DNA from: Limnobacter litoralis
GTDB lineage: Bacteria; Pseudomonadota; Gammaproteobacteria; Burkholderiales; Burkholderiaceae_B
Direction of reading: 5' to 3'
Length of the DNA: 60,374 nucleotides
Assembly: GCF_030160455.1 (NCBI RefSeq)
Contig: NZ_BSOJ01000020.1
Coordinates: 1-60,374 of the forward strand
Below are positions 1 through 9,458 of this stretch, piece by piece. The notes beneath the pieces were generated by a model. It made no database searches. It saw only the letters and a list, made by a program, of their open reading frames with translations, and was not told the origin of the DNA. Made by a program: the position numbers and the translations under genes. How positions within the stretch are numbered: the first letter of the stretch is position 1; every line of letters starts with the position of its first letter.

Positions 1-230
1 CAAATCCCTCAACGGGAAGGCTGCATAGTTCGAGTTAACGTATCCATTAAACGAGGGCAAGGTCATTGTGCGGATGAAGGAATTGAATAATTGGCATACG
101 TTAAAAAAATTTTGAATTTGTGCAACCCCAAACCTTAGCGGCAATAAGGTTCTCAAGCAAAAAACAGGTCCGGTCACAATGCAGCAGCAACAACGCTTCA
201 ACTTCAAGCTGTTTTTAAAATTCAAATTTA
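1..230. other. Intergenic stretch, no gene recognised
   Basis: I see no convincing coding sequence, RNA gene or promoter here. It is AT-rich in places (for example around 107-120). It lies downstream of the minus-strand 3-hydroxybutyrate dehydrogenase and its terminator, so it may hold the upstream region of a gene outside the window. A short reading frame starting at 179 has low-complexity content and runs antisense into the dehydrogenase, so I do not treat it as a gene. Confidence 0.5.
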
Positions 231-253
231 AAAACCCGCCACAAGGGCGGGTT
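231..253 (-). terminator. Rho-independent terminator of the bdhA transcript
   Basis: The arms AACCCGCC and GGCGGGTT enclose a 5-nt loop. Read on the minus strand the hairpin is followed by a run of five T. It begins 27 nt after the dehydrogenase stop codon. The same stem and loop occur near 57847-57868 next to the tRNA-Ser gene. Confidence 0.75.
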
Positions 254-279
254 CCAACATCAAAGTACTCGAATAAAAC

Positions 280-1062
280 TTACTGCGCCACCCAACCGCC
301 GTCCATGTTCCAGGCTGCGCCGCGCACCTGCGCCGCGTCGTCTGAACACAAAAACACGGCCAGTCCGCCCAACTGTTCGGGCGTTACAAATTCCAGCGAC
401 GGTTGCTTTTCAGCCAGCAGTTCAATTTTGGCCTTGTCCACGGAAATGCCTTCGGCTGCGGCGCGTTTGTCGATTTGCGCCTGCACCAGTGGGGTTAGCA
501 CCCAGCCTGGGCAAATGGCGTTGCAGGTTACGCCGGTTTGCGCCGTTTCCAGCGCCACCACTTTGGTCAAGCCGACAATGCCGTGCTTGGCCGCAACATA
601 GGCTGACTTGTTGGCCGAGGCCACCAAGCCATGGGCCGATGCAATGTTGATGATGCGGCCCCAGTTGCGTTCTTTCATGGCCGGCAAAAACAGGCGTGTG
701 GTGTGAAAGGCGGCACTCAGATTGATGGCAATTACGGCGTTCCACTTGTCGACGCTGAAACTTTCAATGGGTGACACATGCTGAATGCCGGCGTTGTTCA
801 CCAGCACGTCGATGTGACCAAACGCGGCTTGTGCCTCTTTGGCCATGGTTTCGATCTCGTCGGGCTTCGACAGGTCGGCACCTGAATAAGCCACTTTTAC
901 GCCGTGGGCTTCAATCGCTTTCTTGGCCTCGGCAATCTGTTCTGCCGTGCCAAAACCGTTCAGCATGATGTTGCAACCTTGGGCAGCAAGGCGCTGGGCC
1001 ACGCCCAATCCGATTCCGCTTGTTGATCCGGTGACCAGGGCATTCATCTCGTTGAATTTCAA
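280..1062 (-). CDS. bdhA: 3-hydroxybutyrate dehydrogenase (SDR family)
   Basis: Short-chain dehydrogenase of 260 residues, expected to interconvert (R)-3-hydroxybutyrate and acetoacetate with NAD+ in cytosolic polyhydroxybutyrate turnover. The N-terminus carries the Rossmann motif TGSTSGIG at about 11-18. The NNAG motif sits near 90, and the catalytic Ser and YxxxK (YVAAK) follow at about 142-159. The text around GSTSGIGLGVAQ and LNGFG is typical of the 3-hydroxybutyrate branch rather than of generic SDRs. The chosen start is TTG: AGAGAGGT lies just upstream at good spacing, whereas the first ATG (1047) lacks a spaced site. It is divergent from the alpha/beta hydrolase at 1142, with about 80 bp between them. 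Confidence 0.88.
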   Translation of the reverse strand: MKFNEMNALVTGSTSGIGLGVAQRLAAQGCNIMLNGFGTAEQIAEAKKAIEAHGVKVAYSGADLSKPDEIETMAKEAQAAFGHIDVLVNNAGIQHVSPIESFSVDKWNAVIAINLSAAFHTTRLFLPAMKERNWGRIINIASAHGLVASANKSAYVAAKHGIVGLTKVVALETAQTGVTCNAICPGWVLTPLVQAQIDKRAAAEGISVDKAKIELLAEKQPSLEFVTPEQLGGLAVFLCSDDAAQVRGAAWNMDGGWVAQ

Positions 1063-1141
1063 ATTTGACCTCTCTGTAGTTGCTTGAACCGTGAAATACT
1101 GTCAGCCTGATGCATAAACGAATTCAGGAGAATAGGTAATA

Positions 1142-2002
1142 ATGCTGACAGCGCGCTTGCACACCGTTCAATGGTTAAGCCCCGAAGGACTGCACAACTT
1201 AGGCTACCGCGAGTGGGGCGACCCCAGCAATCCGAATGTCCTGTTGGCTGTGCACGGCCTGACTCGAACAGGTGCTGACTTTGAGACACTGGCGCAGGCG
1301 CTGGGTTCAAAATACCGCATCGTCGCCCCCGACATGCCGGGCCGCGGCCTGTCCGACTGGCTGCCAGCCGGTGCCATGTACGTCATTCCTTTTTACGTCA
1401 GTGCCTGTGTGGCCTTGGTGGCCCGCATCAACCCCGGTCAGCTTGATTGGTTGGGCACGTCGATGGGCGGGCTGATCGGCATGGGGTACGCCAGCCTGCC
1501 GCACAACCCGGTGCGCAAGCTCATTCTGAACGACGTTGGCCCCAGCTTAAGCTTTGAAGCCCTGACGCGAATTGGCACCTACGTGGGCCAACAACAGCAT
1601 TTCAAAACCCAGGCGGAAGCCCGGCAGTACATTCGAAGCATTTCCGAGCCCTTCGGACCCCATTCGGACGCCCAGTGGAACACCCTGTGCGACAGCGTGC
1701 TGGTGCAAAAGGACGGGCAATGGACCACCCACTACGACCCGGCCATTGCCGCGTCTTTCAAAGACCTGTCCAAAGTGACAGTGCAAGCCAACGAAAATGC
1801 TTTGTGGGCCGCCTACGACGCCATTTCTGCCCAAACACTGGTGGTGCGTGGCGAACATTCCGACCTGCTTTCTCGCCAAACCGTGACCCAAATGGCCAAC
1901 CGGGGCCCAAAGGCCCGGTGCGTCGAGGTGAGCGGAGTAGGCCATGCACCCACATTCATGCAAGCGGACCAAATCAAAATCGTCGAGGACTTTTTGAATT
2001 AG
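1142..2002 (+). CDS. Alpha/beta-fold hydrolase
   Basis: Serine hydrolase of 286 residues with the full alpha/beta-hydrolase layout. The oxyanion region VHGLTRTG is near 38-45, the nucleophile elbow GTSMGG near 104-109, the acid is probably the Asp of RGEHSDL near 239, and the catalytic His lies in GVGHAP near 268. There is no signal peptide, so it is cytosolic. The substrate cannot be named from sequence. Proximity to bdhA makes a (hydroxy)ester or PHB-oligomer substrate possible, but that is inference. CAGGAG precedes the ATG. relA begins 30 nt after the stop, so the two genes are likely co-transcribed. Confidence 0.8.
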   Translation: MLTARLHTVQWLSPEGLHNLGYREWGDPSNPNVLLAVHGLTRTGADFETLAQALGSKYRIVAPDMPGRGLSDWLPAGAMYVIPFYVSACVALVARINPGQLDWLGTSMGGLIGMGYASLPHNPVRKLILNDVGPSLSFEALTRIGTYVGQQQHFKTQAEARQYIRSISEPFGPHSDAQWNTLCDSVLVQKDGQWTTHYDPAIAASFKDLSKVTVQANENALWAAYDAISAQTLVVRGEHSDLLSRQTVTQMANRGPKARCVEVSGVGHAPTFMQADQIKIVEDFLN

Positions 2003-2032
2003 AATAGAGCCACGATCAGCTCAAGGTCCAAC

Positions 2033-4327
2033 ATGGTTTCTGTTTCCTCAACGCTCGGGTCTGAAGTCAACGGCGACGCCAGTGCCGCCGCGCTTTACCA
2101 GTTGAACAAAACCGACGCGGAACGTGTGCAAGAGGCGCTTGAATACGCCAAAAGCCACGTGGGCGACCAACTTCTGGACACTCAAGAACTGGCCATCAAA
2201 CACATGCTGGGCGTGGCCGACCTGCTTGCCGAACTGCGAACCGACGCCAACACCCGCATTGCCGGTGTGCTGGGCCCGCTGGTGTTTTTTGACAAACACC
2301 TGGAAGCCCGAATGGAGGGCAAGTTCGGCGAAGAAGTGGGCCGAATGTTGGCCAGCCTGCGCAAGCTGTTCAAAATGCGCTCCATGATTGGCCCGCACGT
2401 GGGCACCAACACCATTCAAACCCTGAAGTGGGCCGATCAAATCGAAACCCTGCGCAAAATGTTGCTGGCCATGTCCACCGACATTCGCGTCATCGTGATC
2501 CGCCTGTGCTCACGCCTGCAAACACTGCGACACTTCACCAGCCACCCCGACATCAAGGCTGAAAAAGGCAAGCTGTGGCATTACGCCCTTTCACACGCCC
2601 AAGAAACCCTCGACCTGTACGCCCCTCTGGCCAACCGCCTGGGTTTGTGGCAGGTCAAATGGGAACTGGAAGACCTGTCGTTTCGAATTCTGCAGCCGCA
2701 AACCTATAAAAACGTGGCGAAGATGCTCGATGAAAAGCGCATTGAGCGTGAGCAATTCATCGATTCCGCCATGGAACTCATCAAGAGCACCCTGGCCAAA
2801 GCGGGCATCAGCTGCGAAATATCGGGCCGCCCCAAACACATTTACAGCATCTGGAACAAGATGCGCGGCAAGGGCATCAGCTTCGACAAGCTGTACGACG
2901 TGCGGGCCTGCCGGGTTATCGTGAAAACCATCGACGAGTGCTACACCGCGCTGGGCATTGTGCACAACCTGTGGAAGCCGATCGAGCAGGAATTTGACGA
3001 TTACATCAGCAAACCCAAACCCAACGGGTATCAATCGCTGCACACCGTGGTGCAAGACGAGCACGGCAAAACCCTTGAGGTGCAAATTCGCACCGAGGAA
3101 ATGCATCAGTTTGCCGAATACGGCGTGGCTGCGCACTGGCGCTACAAAGAATCGGGCCGTGACGGCTACGAGGGCGAAAGCCGCGCCGAAGGCCGGTTTG
3201 AAGAACGCATCGCCCTGCTGCGCCAACTGCTGGCGTGGCAGAAAGACGTTACCGACACCATGGGCGAAGCCAACGACTGGGCTCAAACCCTGAAGACCAG
3301 CGCGCTGGATGACCGCGTTTACGTGTTCACACCCCAGGCCAAAATTGTCGAACTGCCCATGGGCAGCACGCCGCTTGATTTTGCTTACCACGTGCACACC
3401 GAGCTGGGCCACCGCTGCCGGGGTGCCAAGGTCAACGGCCAAATGGTGCAGTTGAACACCGCGCTTGAAAACGGGCAGACGGTGGAAATTGTCAGCGCGC
3501 GCGCCGATTCCGCCAGTGGCCCTTCGCGCGATTGGCTCAACCCCACGCAGAAATACCTGATCAGCCACCGCGCTCGCCAAAAGGTCAAGCAGTGGTTTGC
3601 CCAGCAAGAAAGGCGTGAAACGCTGGAACGCGGCCGCGCCATTGCTGAAAAGGAATTGCAGCGCATTGGGCAAACCGCCCAGAACCACGATTTGCTGGCG
3701 CAGAAGCTGGGGTTCGAGAAGGCCGAAGACCTGTATGTGGCCCTTAGCCGGGAAGAAATACGCCCGCGTGCCATTGAAAACAGCCTGAAGCCGCCGGGCA
3801 GTCAGGAAGGTCCGCTTTCAGAGCAGGAACAGCTGGAGATTATTCAAAAGCGCGCCACCACGAAAAGCGACACGCACACCGGTGAATCGGGTGTGCTGGT
3901 GGTGGGTGTCAGCGCGCTGATGACCAACCTGGCGCGTTGTTGCCGCCCTGCCCCACCCGACCCCATCATAGGCTTCGTGACGCGCGGCAAAGGCGTTTCC
4001 ATTCACCGCTTGGGCTGCACCAACCTGGCCGAAGTAATGCGCACGCACCCCGAACGGCTGATTGAAACCACTTGGGGCGACGCTGGCGGCGGCCTGCATT
4101 ACCCTGTGGACATCGTGGTCAGCGCCAACGACCGCCAAGGCCTGCTGCGCGACATCACCGAGGTGTTCTCGCGCGACAAAATCAACGTGATTGGCGTGCA
4201 AACCGAAACCCAGCGCGGTGTGGCAAAAATGCAGTTCACTGCCGAGGTCAGCAGCGGCGCGCAATTAAAAACCGCACTCAGCCACCTGCTGGAAGTGGAC
4301 GCCGTGTTTGAAGTGCGCAGGCGATAG
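2033..4327 (+). CDS. relA: RelA, (p)ppGpp synthetase I
   Basis: Long RelA/SpoT homologue of 764 residues in the usual order: pseudo-hydrolase, synthetase, TGS, helical/zinc-finger and ACT domains. The HD metal motif needed for ppGpp hydrolysis is missing (the position reads VFFDKHLEARMEG). The synthetase substrate motif is EFDD at 320-323, the acidic form found in monofunctional RelA, whereas bifunctional SpoT/Rel enzymes have RFKD. TGS starts near RVYVFTPQ and ACT covers the last 80 or so residues. It should therefore make (p)ppGpp on starved ribosomes and not degrade it. A separate SpoT is expected elsewhere. AAGG precedes the ATG. Confidence 0.93.
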   Translation: MVSVSSTLGSEVNGDASAAALYQLNKTDAERVQEALEYAKSHVGDQLLDTQELAIKHMLGVADLLAELRTDANTRIAGVLGPLVFFDKHLEARMEGKFGEEVGRMLASLRKLFKMRSMIGPHVGTNTIQTLKWADQIETLRKMLLAMSTDIRVIVIRLCSRLQTLRHFTSHPDIKAEKGKLWHYALSHAQETLDLYAPLANRLGLWQVKWELEDLSFRILQPQTYKNVAKMLDEKRIEREQFIDSAMELIKSTLAKAGISCEISGRPKHIYSIWNKMRGKGISFDKLYDVRACRVIVKTIDECYTALGIVHNLWKPIEQEFDDYISKPKPNGYQSLHTVVQDEHGKTLEVQIRTEEMHQFAEYGVAAHWRYKESGRDGYEGESRAEGRFEERIALLRQLLAWQKDVTDTMGEANDWAQTLKTSALDDRVYVFTPQAKIVELPMGSTPLDFAYHVHTELGHRCRGAKVNGQMVQLNTALENGQTVEIVSARADSASGPSRDWLNPTQKYLISHRARQKVKQWFAQQERRETLERGRAIAEKELQRIGQTAQNHDLLAQKLGFEKAEDLYVALSREEIRPRAIENSLKPPGSQEGPLSEQEQLEIIQKRATTKSDTHTGESGVLVVGVSALMTNLARCCRPAPPDPIIGFVTRGKGVSIHRLGCTNLAEVMRTHPERLIETTWGDAGGGLHYPVDIVVSANDRQGLLRDITEVFSRDKINVIGVQTETQRGVAKMQFTAEVSSGAQLKTALSHLLEVDAVFEVRRR

Positions 4328-4346
4328 CAGCCGGTTTTATTCCACC

Positions 4347-6485
4347 CTAATCCGCCGAAGGCACTTCAAGCAGCGGGTCTTTGAAATTCACAGTCAGGTT
4401 TGAAAGCAATTGCAGCTGTGCATGCACACGCCGCTTGCCCGTGGGCTTTTTGCGGGTATACGAACCATCCGAATGCATGCCCCAAGCCATCAGGTTGTCT
4501 GCCAGCAGCACCTTCAAACCTTCGTCCAGCACCCGTTTTTTCAGGCGCCTGTCGGTGATGGGCACGGCCAATTCCACCCGGCGGAAGAAGTTGCGGTCCA
4601 TCCAGTCGGCGCTGGAAATGAACACGTCTTCTTGCCCGCCATTGTAGAAATAGAACACGCGGCTGTGCTCCAAAAGCCGACCCACCACGGAACGCACCGT
4701 GATGTGTTCGCTCAAGCCTGGTACGCCGGGGCGCAAGGTGCACACACCGCGCACAATCAGGTCAATCTTCACGCCCGCCTGTGAAGCGGCGTACAACTCG
4801 TTGATCACATGCGGTTCAAGCAGCGCGTTCATGCGGGCCATGATGCGGGCCTTCTTGCCTTCGCGGGCATTGTCAGCTTCTTTGCGAATGGCGGCCACCA
4901 CATTGGCGTGCAGGTTGAACGGCGAGTTCCAGATTTTGTTGAGCTTTTTGGCGCGACCAAGACCAGTCAGGTGGTTGAACACCTCGTGAACGTCTTGCCC
5001 CAGCGCGTCGTCGCAAGAAAACAGGCCGAAGTCGGTGTAAAGCCGGGCCGTGCGCGGGTGATAGTTGCCTGTGCCCAAGTGCACGTAACGGCGCAGCACG
5101 GTCTTGCCTCCGTTTGATTTCTCTCGGCGCACCACCATCAACATCTTGGCGTGGGTTTTTTGCCCCACCACGCCATAAATGACGTGGGCACCCACTTGCT
5201 CCAGCTTGGACGCCCACTGAATGTTGGCCTCTTCATCGAAGCGGGCCATCAGTTCCAGCACCACCGTGACCTCTTTGCCTGACCGGGCCGCCGCCAACAA
5301 CATTTCCATCAGCGCGGAATCAGTGCCGGTGCGGTAAATGGTCTGTTTGATGGCCACCACGTGCGGGTCTTGCGCCGCACGCTTGATGAATTCCAAAACC
5401 GGGTTAAAGCTTTGGTAAGGGTGATGCAACAACACATCGCCTTTTTGAATGGCAGCAAAAATGTCTGGCTCGACGTTCAAAGCGGCGGGCAGGCCCGGCG
5501 TGAATTGCATGAACTTCAGATCAGGCCGGTCGATCAAATCAGGCACCTGCATCAAGCGCACCAGGTTCACTGGGCCGTTAACGCGATACAAAGCCTGTTC
5601 ATTCAGATTGAATTCCTTCAGTAGGCGACGCACCATGGATTCAGAGCACTGGTCTGACACCTCCAAACGCACAGCATCGCCAAAGTGACGCTGACTCAGT
5701 TCGCCCTGCAAAGCCACGCGCAAGTTCGTAATTTCCTCTTCGTCCACGTACAAATCGCTGTTGCGGGTTACGCGGAACTGGTACACCCCATGCACCTCCA
5801 TGCCCGGAAACAGATCGGGCACAAAAGCCTGCATGATTGAGGTCAACAACACAAAAGCGTGAGGATGACCGGAAATGGCCTGCGGCATGCGAACCAAACG
5901 CGGCAATGCCCTGGGCGCTTGCACAATGCCCACCCGGGAAGCCCGCCCAAACGCGTCATTGCCCGACAATTCAACTGCAAAATTCAAAGACTTGTTGAGC
6001 ACGCGCGGAAACGGGTGCGCCGGGTCAAGCCCGATGGGTGTCAGCACTGGCAACACATCCGATTTGAAATATTGCTTGGCCCAATGCGCCTGTTCTTCGT
6101 TCCACAGATTGGTTGTTAAAAACACAATGCCTTCGTTTTTGAGGGCAGGCATGACTTCCTGATTCAACAAACGGTACTGCAGATCCACCAGTTCCTGTGC
6201 CTCTTGCGACACACGGCGCAGTGTTTCAGCCACAGTCATGCCGTCGTTTTCAAAAAAATCGGGGTTCTGGCGGATTTGTTCCTGCAGGCCAGCCACGCGA
6301 ATTTCAAAAAACTCATCCAGGTTGCTGGACACGATGCACAGGTAACGCAAACGTTCCAGCAGCGGAATGTGTGGCTCCTGCGCCATCGCCAGCACGCGGC
6401 GGTTAAAGGCCAACACGCCCAACTCGCGGTTCAGGTACAACTCTTTGTTGGGTTGTACATCAGACACTGGCGACACTTTCAACAT
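4347..6485 (-). CDS. ppk1: Polyphosphate kinase 1
   Basis: Polyphosphate kinase of 712 residues, reversibly polymerising the gamma-phosphate of ATP into inorganic polyphosphate. The N-terminal domain starts with LYLNRELGVLAFNRRVL. The nucleotide-binding and catalytic region contains IKQTIYRTGTDS, and the phosphohistidine block HLGTGNYHPRTARLYTDFG follows. The second conserved histidine lies in LLEHSRVFYFYNGG. Length is normal for PPK1. AAGG lies upstream of the ATG. It is divergent from the exopolyphosphatase gene across about 137 bp, so synthesis and breakdown share one control region. Its 3' end nearly abuts relA, which converges on it. Confidence 0.95.
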   Translation of the reverse strand: MLKVSPVSDVQPNKELYLNRELGVLAFNRRVLAMAQEPHIPLLERLRYLCIVSSNLDEFFEIRVAGLQEQIRQNPDFFENDGMTVAETLRRVSQEAQELVDLQYRLLNQEVMPALKNEGIVFLTTNLWNEEQAHWAKQYFKSDVLPVLTPIGLDPAHPFPRVLNKSLNFAVELSGNDAFGRASRVGIVQAPRALPRLVRMPQAISGHPHAFVLLTSIMQAFVPDLFPGMEVHGVYQFRVTRNSDLYVDEEEITNLRVALQGELSQRHFGDAVRLEVSDQCSESMVRRLLKEFNLNEQALYRVNGPVNLVRLMQVPDLIDRPDLKFMQFTPGLPAALNVEPDIFAAIQKGDVLLHHPYQSFNPVLEFIKRAAQDPHVVAIKQTIYRTGTDSALMEMLLAAARSGKEVTVVLELMARFDEEANIQWASKLEQVGAHVIYGVVGQKTHAKMLMVVRREKSNGGKTVLRRYVHLGTGNYHPRTARLYTDFGLFSCDDALGQDVHEVFNHLTGLGRAKKLNKIWNSPFNLHANVVAAIRKEADNAREGKKARIMARMNALLEPHVINELYAASQAGVKIDLIVRGVCTLRPGVPGLSEHITVRSVVGRLLEHSRVFYFYNGGQEDVFISSADWMDRNFFRRVELAVPITDRRLKKRVLDEGLKVLLADNLMAWGMHSDGSYTRKKPTGKRRVHAQLQLLSNLTVNFKDPLLEVPSAD

Positions 6486-6579
6486 GCAATTGCCTTTGGT
6501 AAATACCTTGAAACCATCATCTTATTGCAGAATTATTACAAACATTTGAAAGCCGCTGAACGCCCCGTTCAAGCCAAAT

Positions 6580-6597
6580 TTGTCATGCATTTGTGGC
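6580..6597 (+). promoter_or_regulatory. Weak PHO-box-like direct repeat
   Basis: TTGTCAT, four bases, then TTGTGGC resembles the 7-4-7 PhoB box (CTGTCAT-N4-CTGTCAT). The first half matches well and the second poorly. It lies between divergent ppk1 and ppx, where phosphate control is known in other proteobacteria. The match is too weak to be more than a candidate. Confidence 0.25.
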
Positions 6598-6622
6598 ATC
6601 CTTTGGCAAAGAATTCACTTTG

Positions 6623-8134
6623 ATGCAGAACATGCCAAGCCAGCCCCAATTCATAGCCTCTGTCGACATGGGCTCCAGCAGTTTCCGAATGATTGTTGCC
6701 CGCGTTGAAGAAATCAACGGCCAACCTCAAATTTACATCATCGACAGCCTGCGTGAACCGGTTCGATTGGGTGCTGGGCTCAGCGCCTCCAAGTTATTGG
6801 ATGAAGATTCCCAGCAAAGGGCCATTGAAACCCTGAAACGCTTCGGCGAACGAATTCGTTCATTCGACTCTGACCGTGTGCGTGCGGTGGCCACCAACGC
6901 TGTGCGCGTGGCACGCAACGGGCCAGAGTTCATCGCACGGGCCGAACAGGCGCTGGGGTTTGACATTGACATTATTGCGGGGGTTGAAGAAGCACGGCTG
7001 GTGTATTGCGGCGCAGCCCATCAGCTGCCACTGGGCCAGGGCCGCAGGCTGGTGGTGGACATCGGCGGCGGCTCCACGGAATTCATCATCGGCGAAGACT
7101 ACGAGCCCATCGCCATGGAAAGCCTGTACATTGGCTGCGTGAGCACGGCGCAGGTGCACTTCAAAGACAGCACCATCACCGCCAAAAGCATGAAAAACGC
7201 CATTTTGAGTGCCCGCAAGGAAATTACAGTGCTGCGCCGCCAGTTGGCCGACATGGGCTGGACCCATGTCATTGGATCATCGGGCACGGCGCGCGCACTG
7301 GCTGAAATCTGCGTCAGCAACGGCTTTACCGAACACGGTATTTCCGCCAGCGCCTTGGAAGCCATTCGCAAACACGTCATTGAAGCCGGTAATTTGCAAA
7401 ACATCACCCTGCAGGGCCTGAAAACTGACCGCCTGCCCATGATGCCCGGTGGCTTGGCCATTATGTGCGCCGTGTTTGAAGAGCTGGGCATCGAGCAGAT
7501 GGAAGTGACCGAAGGCGCACTGCGCCAAGGCATTTTGTACGACCTGCTGGGGCGCACAGCCAGCCACGACATGCGCGAATTAACGGTTGCGCAATTTGCT
7601 AACCGCTACAGCATTGACCCTGAACACGCCAAGCGTGTGCAAATTCTCAGCGAGCAGTTTTTTCAGCAATTGATGAACAATGGGCCAGATTTGTCGCACC
7701 AGTTGCACCTGCTGCGCTGGGCTGCCACCCTGCACGAAATCGGGCTTTCGATTTCACACAACGGGCATCACAAACACGCCGCTTACATACTGGGCAATGC
7801 CGACATGCCCGGCTTTACCAGCAAAGAACAAAGCCAGCTTGCCACCTGGGTACTGGCTCACAATGGCAAGCTGAACAAGGTCAGCGGCATCGCCAACGAC
7901 CCACGCGAATGGATTGCGCCCCTCAGCCTGCGGCTGGCCTGTCTGTTTTTGCGCCGCCGGGACATGGACGTGCTGCCCGACATCAAACTGAAACTGCAGG
8001 AAAATGGTGTGAAGTTGAGCCTGCCTAAACCCTGGCTGCAAGCCCACCCGTTGACCCAATACGGCCTGGAAACAGAAGCCGATCAATGGAAAAAAATAGG
8101 GCTGAACCTTGCGATTCAGACAAACCCGAAGTGA
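6623..8134 (+). CDS. ppx: Exopolyphosphatase (Ppx/GppA family)
   Basis: Ppx/GppA phosphatase of 503 residues from this start, releasing phosphate from polyphosphate ends or from pppGpp. Actin-like ATPase-fold motifs are visible: SVDMGSSSFRMIVAR near the N-terminus and VVDIGGGSTEFIIGE near 143-157. A C-terminal HD-like helical domain follows (LHEIGLSISHNGHHKHAAY). I chose ATG 6623 because the frame extends upstream only to a GTG (6593), and family proteins begin a few residues before the first phosphate loop. Another ATG at 6632 is possible. The 3' end overlaps the convergent acyltransferase by 19 bp. Confidence 0.92.
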   Translation: MQNMPSQPQFIASVDMGSSSFRMIVARVEEINGQPQIYIIDSLREPVRLGAGLSASKLLDEDSQQRAIETLKRFGERIRSFDSDRVRAVATNAVRVARNGPEFIARAEQALGFDIDIIAGVEEARLVYCGAAHQLPLGQGRRLVVDIGGGSTEFIIGEDYEPIAMESLYIGCVSTAQVHFKDSTITAKSMKNAILSARKEITVLRRQLADMGWTHVIGSSGTARALAEICVSNGFTEHGISASALEAIRKHVIEAGNLQNITLQGLKTDRLPMMPGGLAIMCAVFEELGIEQMEVTEGALRQGILYDLLGRTASHDMRELTVAQFANRYSIDPEHAKRVQILSEQFFQQLMNNGPDLSHQLHLLRWAATLHEIGLSISHNGHHKHAAYILGNADMPGFTSKEQSQLATWVLAHNGKLNKVSGIANDPREWIAPLSLRLACLFLRRRDMDVLPDIKLKLQENGVKLSLPKPWLQAHPLTQYGLETEADQWKKIGLNLAIQTNPK

Positions 8135-8889
8135 CGGGCGTAACGCTCGCTCATTTGGTCAATCGACAGCAACATCAAAAAGTCTGCCGTGTTGAAATCA
8201 GGATCCCAAGCGGGCTCGCCGCACACCTTGGCACCCAGGCGCAAGTAACCTTTCACCAAGGGTGGCGGCTCAATGCCGACGTCACAACGCAGGCGCTCAA
8301 TCGGAAGGCGGTTTTTCGGGAAGACCTGGCTTTTGGCTTCGGCCATGTAGGGTTCCAACTGTTTGTACAGGCTTGCCGCCTGGTGGCCTCCGTCGCGCAG
8401 GCTGACGCTGGCGCAACCGATCAGGTGCTTGTAGCCACCCAACTTCATGTACTGCGCAATGCCCGACCACAACAGCATGATGGCACCGCCACTGCGGTAA
8501 TCAGGGTGCACACATGAGCGCCCCACTTCCACGGTGCTTGCACGCAGGCGTTCAATGCGGTTCATGAAAAACTCGGTTTCCGAATACCAGCACTTCAGGC
8601 GGGCTGCGTTTTCAGGGGCGAGAATGCGATACGTGCCCACCACTTCACCGGTGTCGGTGTTTCGCACAATCAAATGGTCGCAGTAGGCGTCAAACACGTC
8701 ATGGTCGATGCCATTGGTACCCAACATGGCACCGTATTCTTCAGAGAAAATATTGAAGCGCAGCTTTTGTGCTTCCAGCACTTCACTGGCGTTTTTGGCC
8801 AGACACACGTCCAGCGCAGGGCCTTTTGAGCGGGCTGGCGTGGACAAATACAAGGCGTCGCGTAGGGATTCTTGTTTGAATGCTTCCAT
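8116..8889 (-). CDS. OlsB-like GNAT N-acyltransferase
   Basis: Protein of 257 residues of the acyl-transferring GNAT family that includes L-ornithine N(alpha)-acyltransferase OlsB, the first enzyme of ornithine-lipid synthesis. Supporting segments are the RFNIFSEEYGAML block, VGTYRIL, EVGRSCVHPDYRSGG (the acyl-donor loop) and the following ASVSL/Y region. Cytosolic or membrane-associated. No OlsA-like partner is adjacent, so the exact acceptor is uncertain. It overlaps the 3' end of ppx by 19 bp in convergent orientation. In other bacteria ornithine lipids are made under phosphate limitation, which would fit beside ppk1/ppx, but this is inference. Confidence 0.72.
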   Translation of the reverse strand: MEAFKQESLRDALYLSTPARSKGPALDVCLAKNASEVLEAQKLRFNIFSEEYGAMLGTNGIDHDVFDAYCDHLIVRNTDTGEVVGTYRILAPENAARLKCWYSETEFFMNRIERLRASTVEVGRSCVHPDYRSGGAIMLLWSGIAQYMKLGGYKHLIGCASVSLRDGGHQAASLYKQLEPYMAEAKSQVFPKNRLPIERLRCDVGIEPPPLVKGYLRLGAKVCGEPAWDPDFNTADFLMLLSIDQMSERYARHFGFV

Positions 8890-9023
8890 CGCAGGGTCTC
8901 ATTGTTAGAACAATGGCCCTGACTTTACGGACGAAAGATGACAGACAGATCAAAGAAATATGACGTAACTGTGAAACAAAAGTGCAAAACGGATCAAAAA
9001 GCCCCGCATACCGCAAATGTTGC

Positions 9024-9396
<373 letters not shown>

Positions 9397-9414
9397 TAGA
9401 CATATCGTATTCAA

Positions 9415-9445
9415 CAAAAAAGCCACCCTCGGGTGGCTTTTTTTT
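9415..9445. terminator. Bidirectional terminator
   Basis: Stem AGCCACCC/GGGTGGCT with a minimal TC loop, preceded by seven A and followed by eight T. It ends the cold-shock transcript on the plus strand. The A run would also act as a T run for minus-strand transcripts leaving the membrane-protein gene that ends at 9459. Confidence 0.9.
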
Positions 9446-9458
9446 ATGCCCATCTAAT

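Noticed and set aside
179-601. Plus-strand open frame of 140 codons at the window start
   Set aside because: It begins with glutamine and phenylalanine/lysine low-complexity sequence, crosses the bdhA terminator and runs antisense to bdhA.
2591-3688. Long minus-strand open frame of 365 codons inside relA
   Set aside because: It is fully antisense to a well-conserved enzyme, its composition follows the codon pattern of relA and it matches no family.
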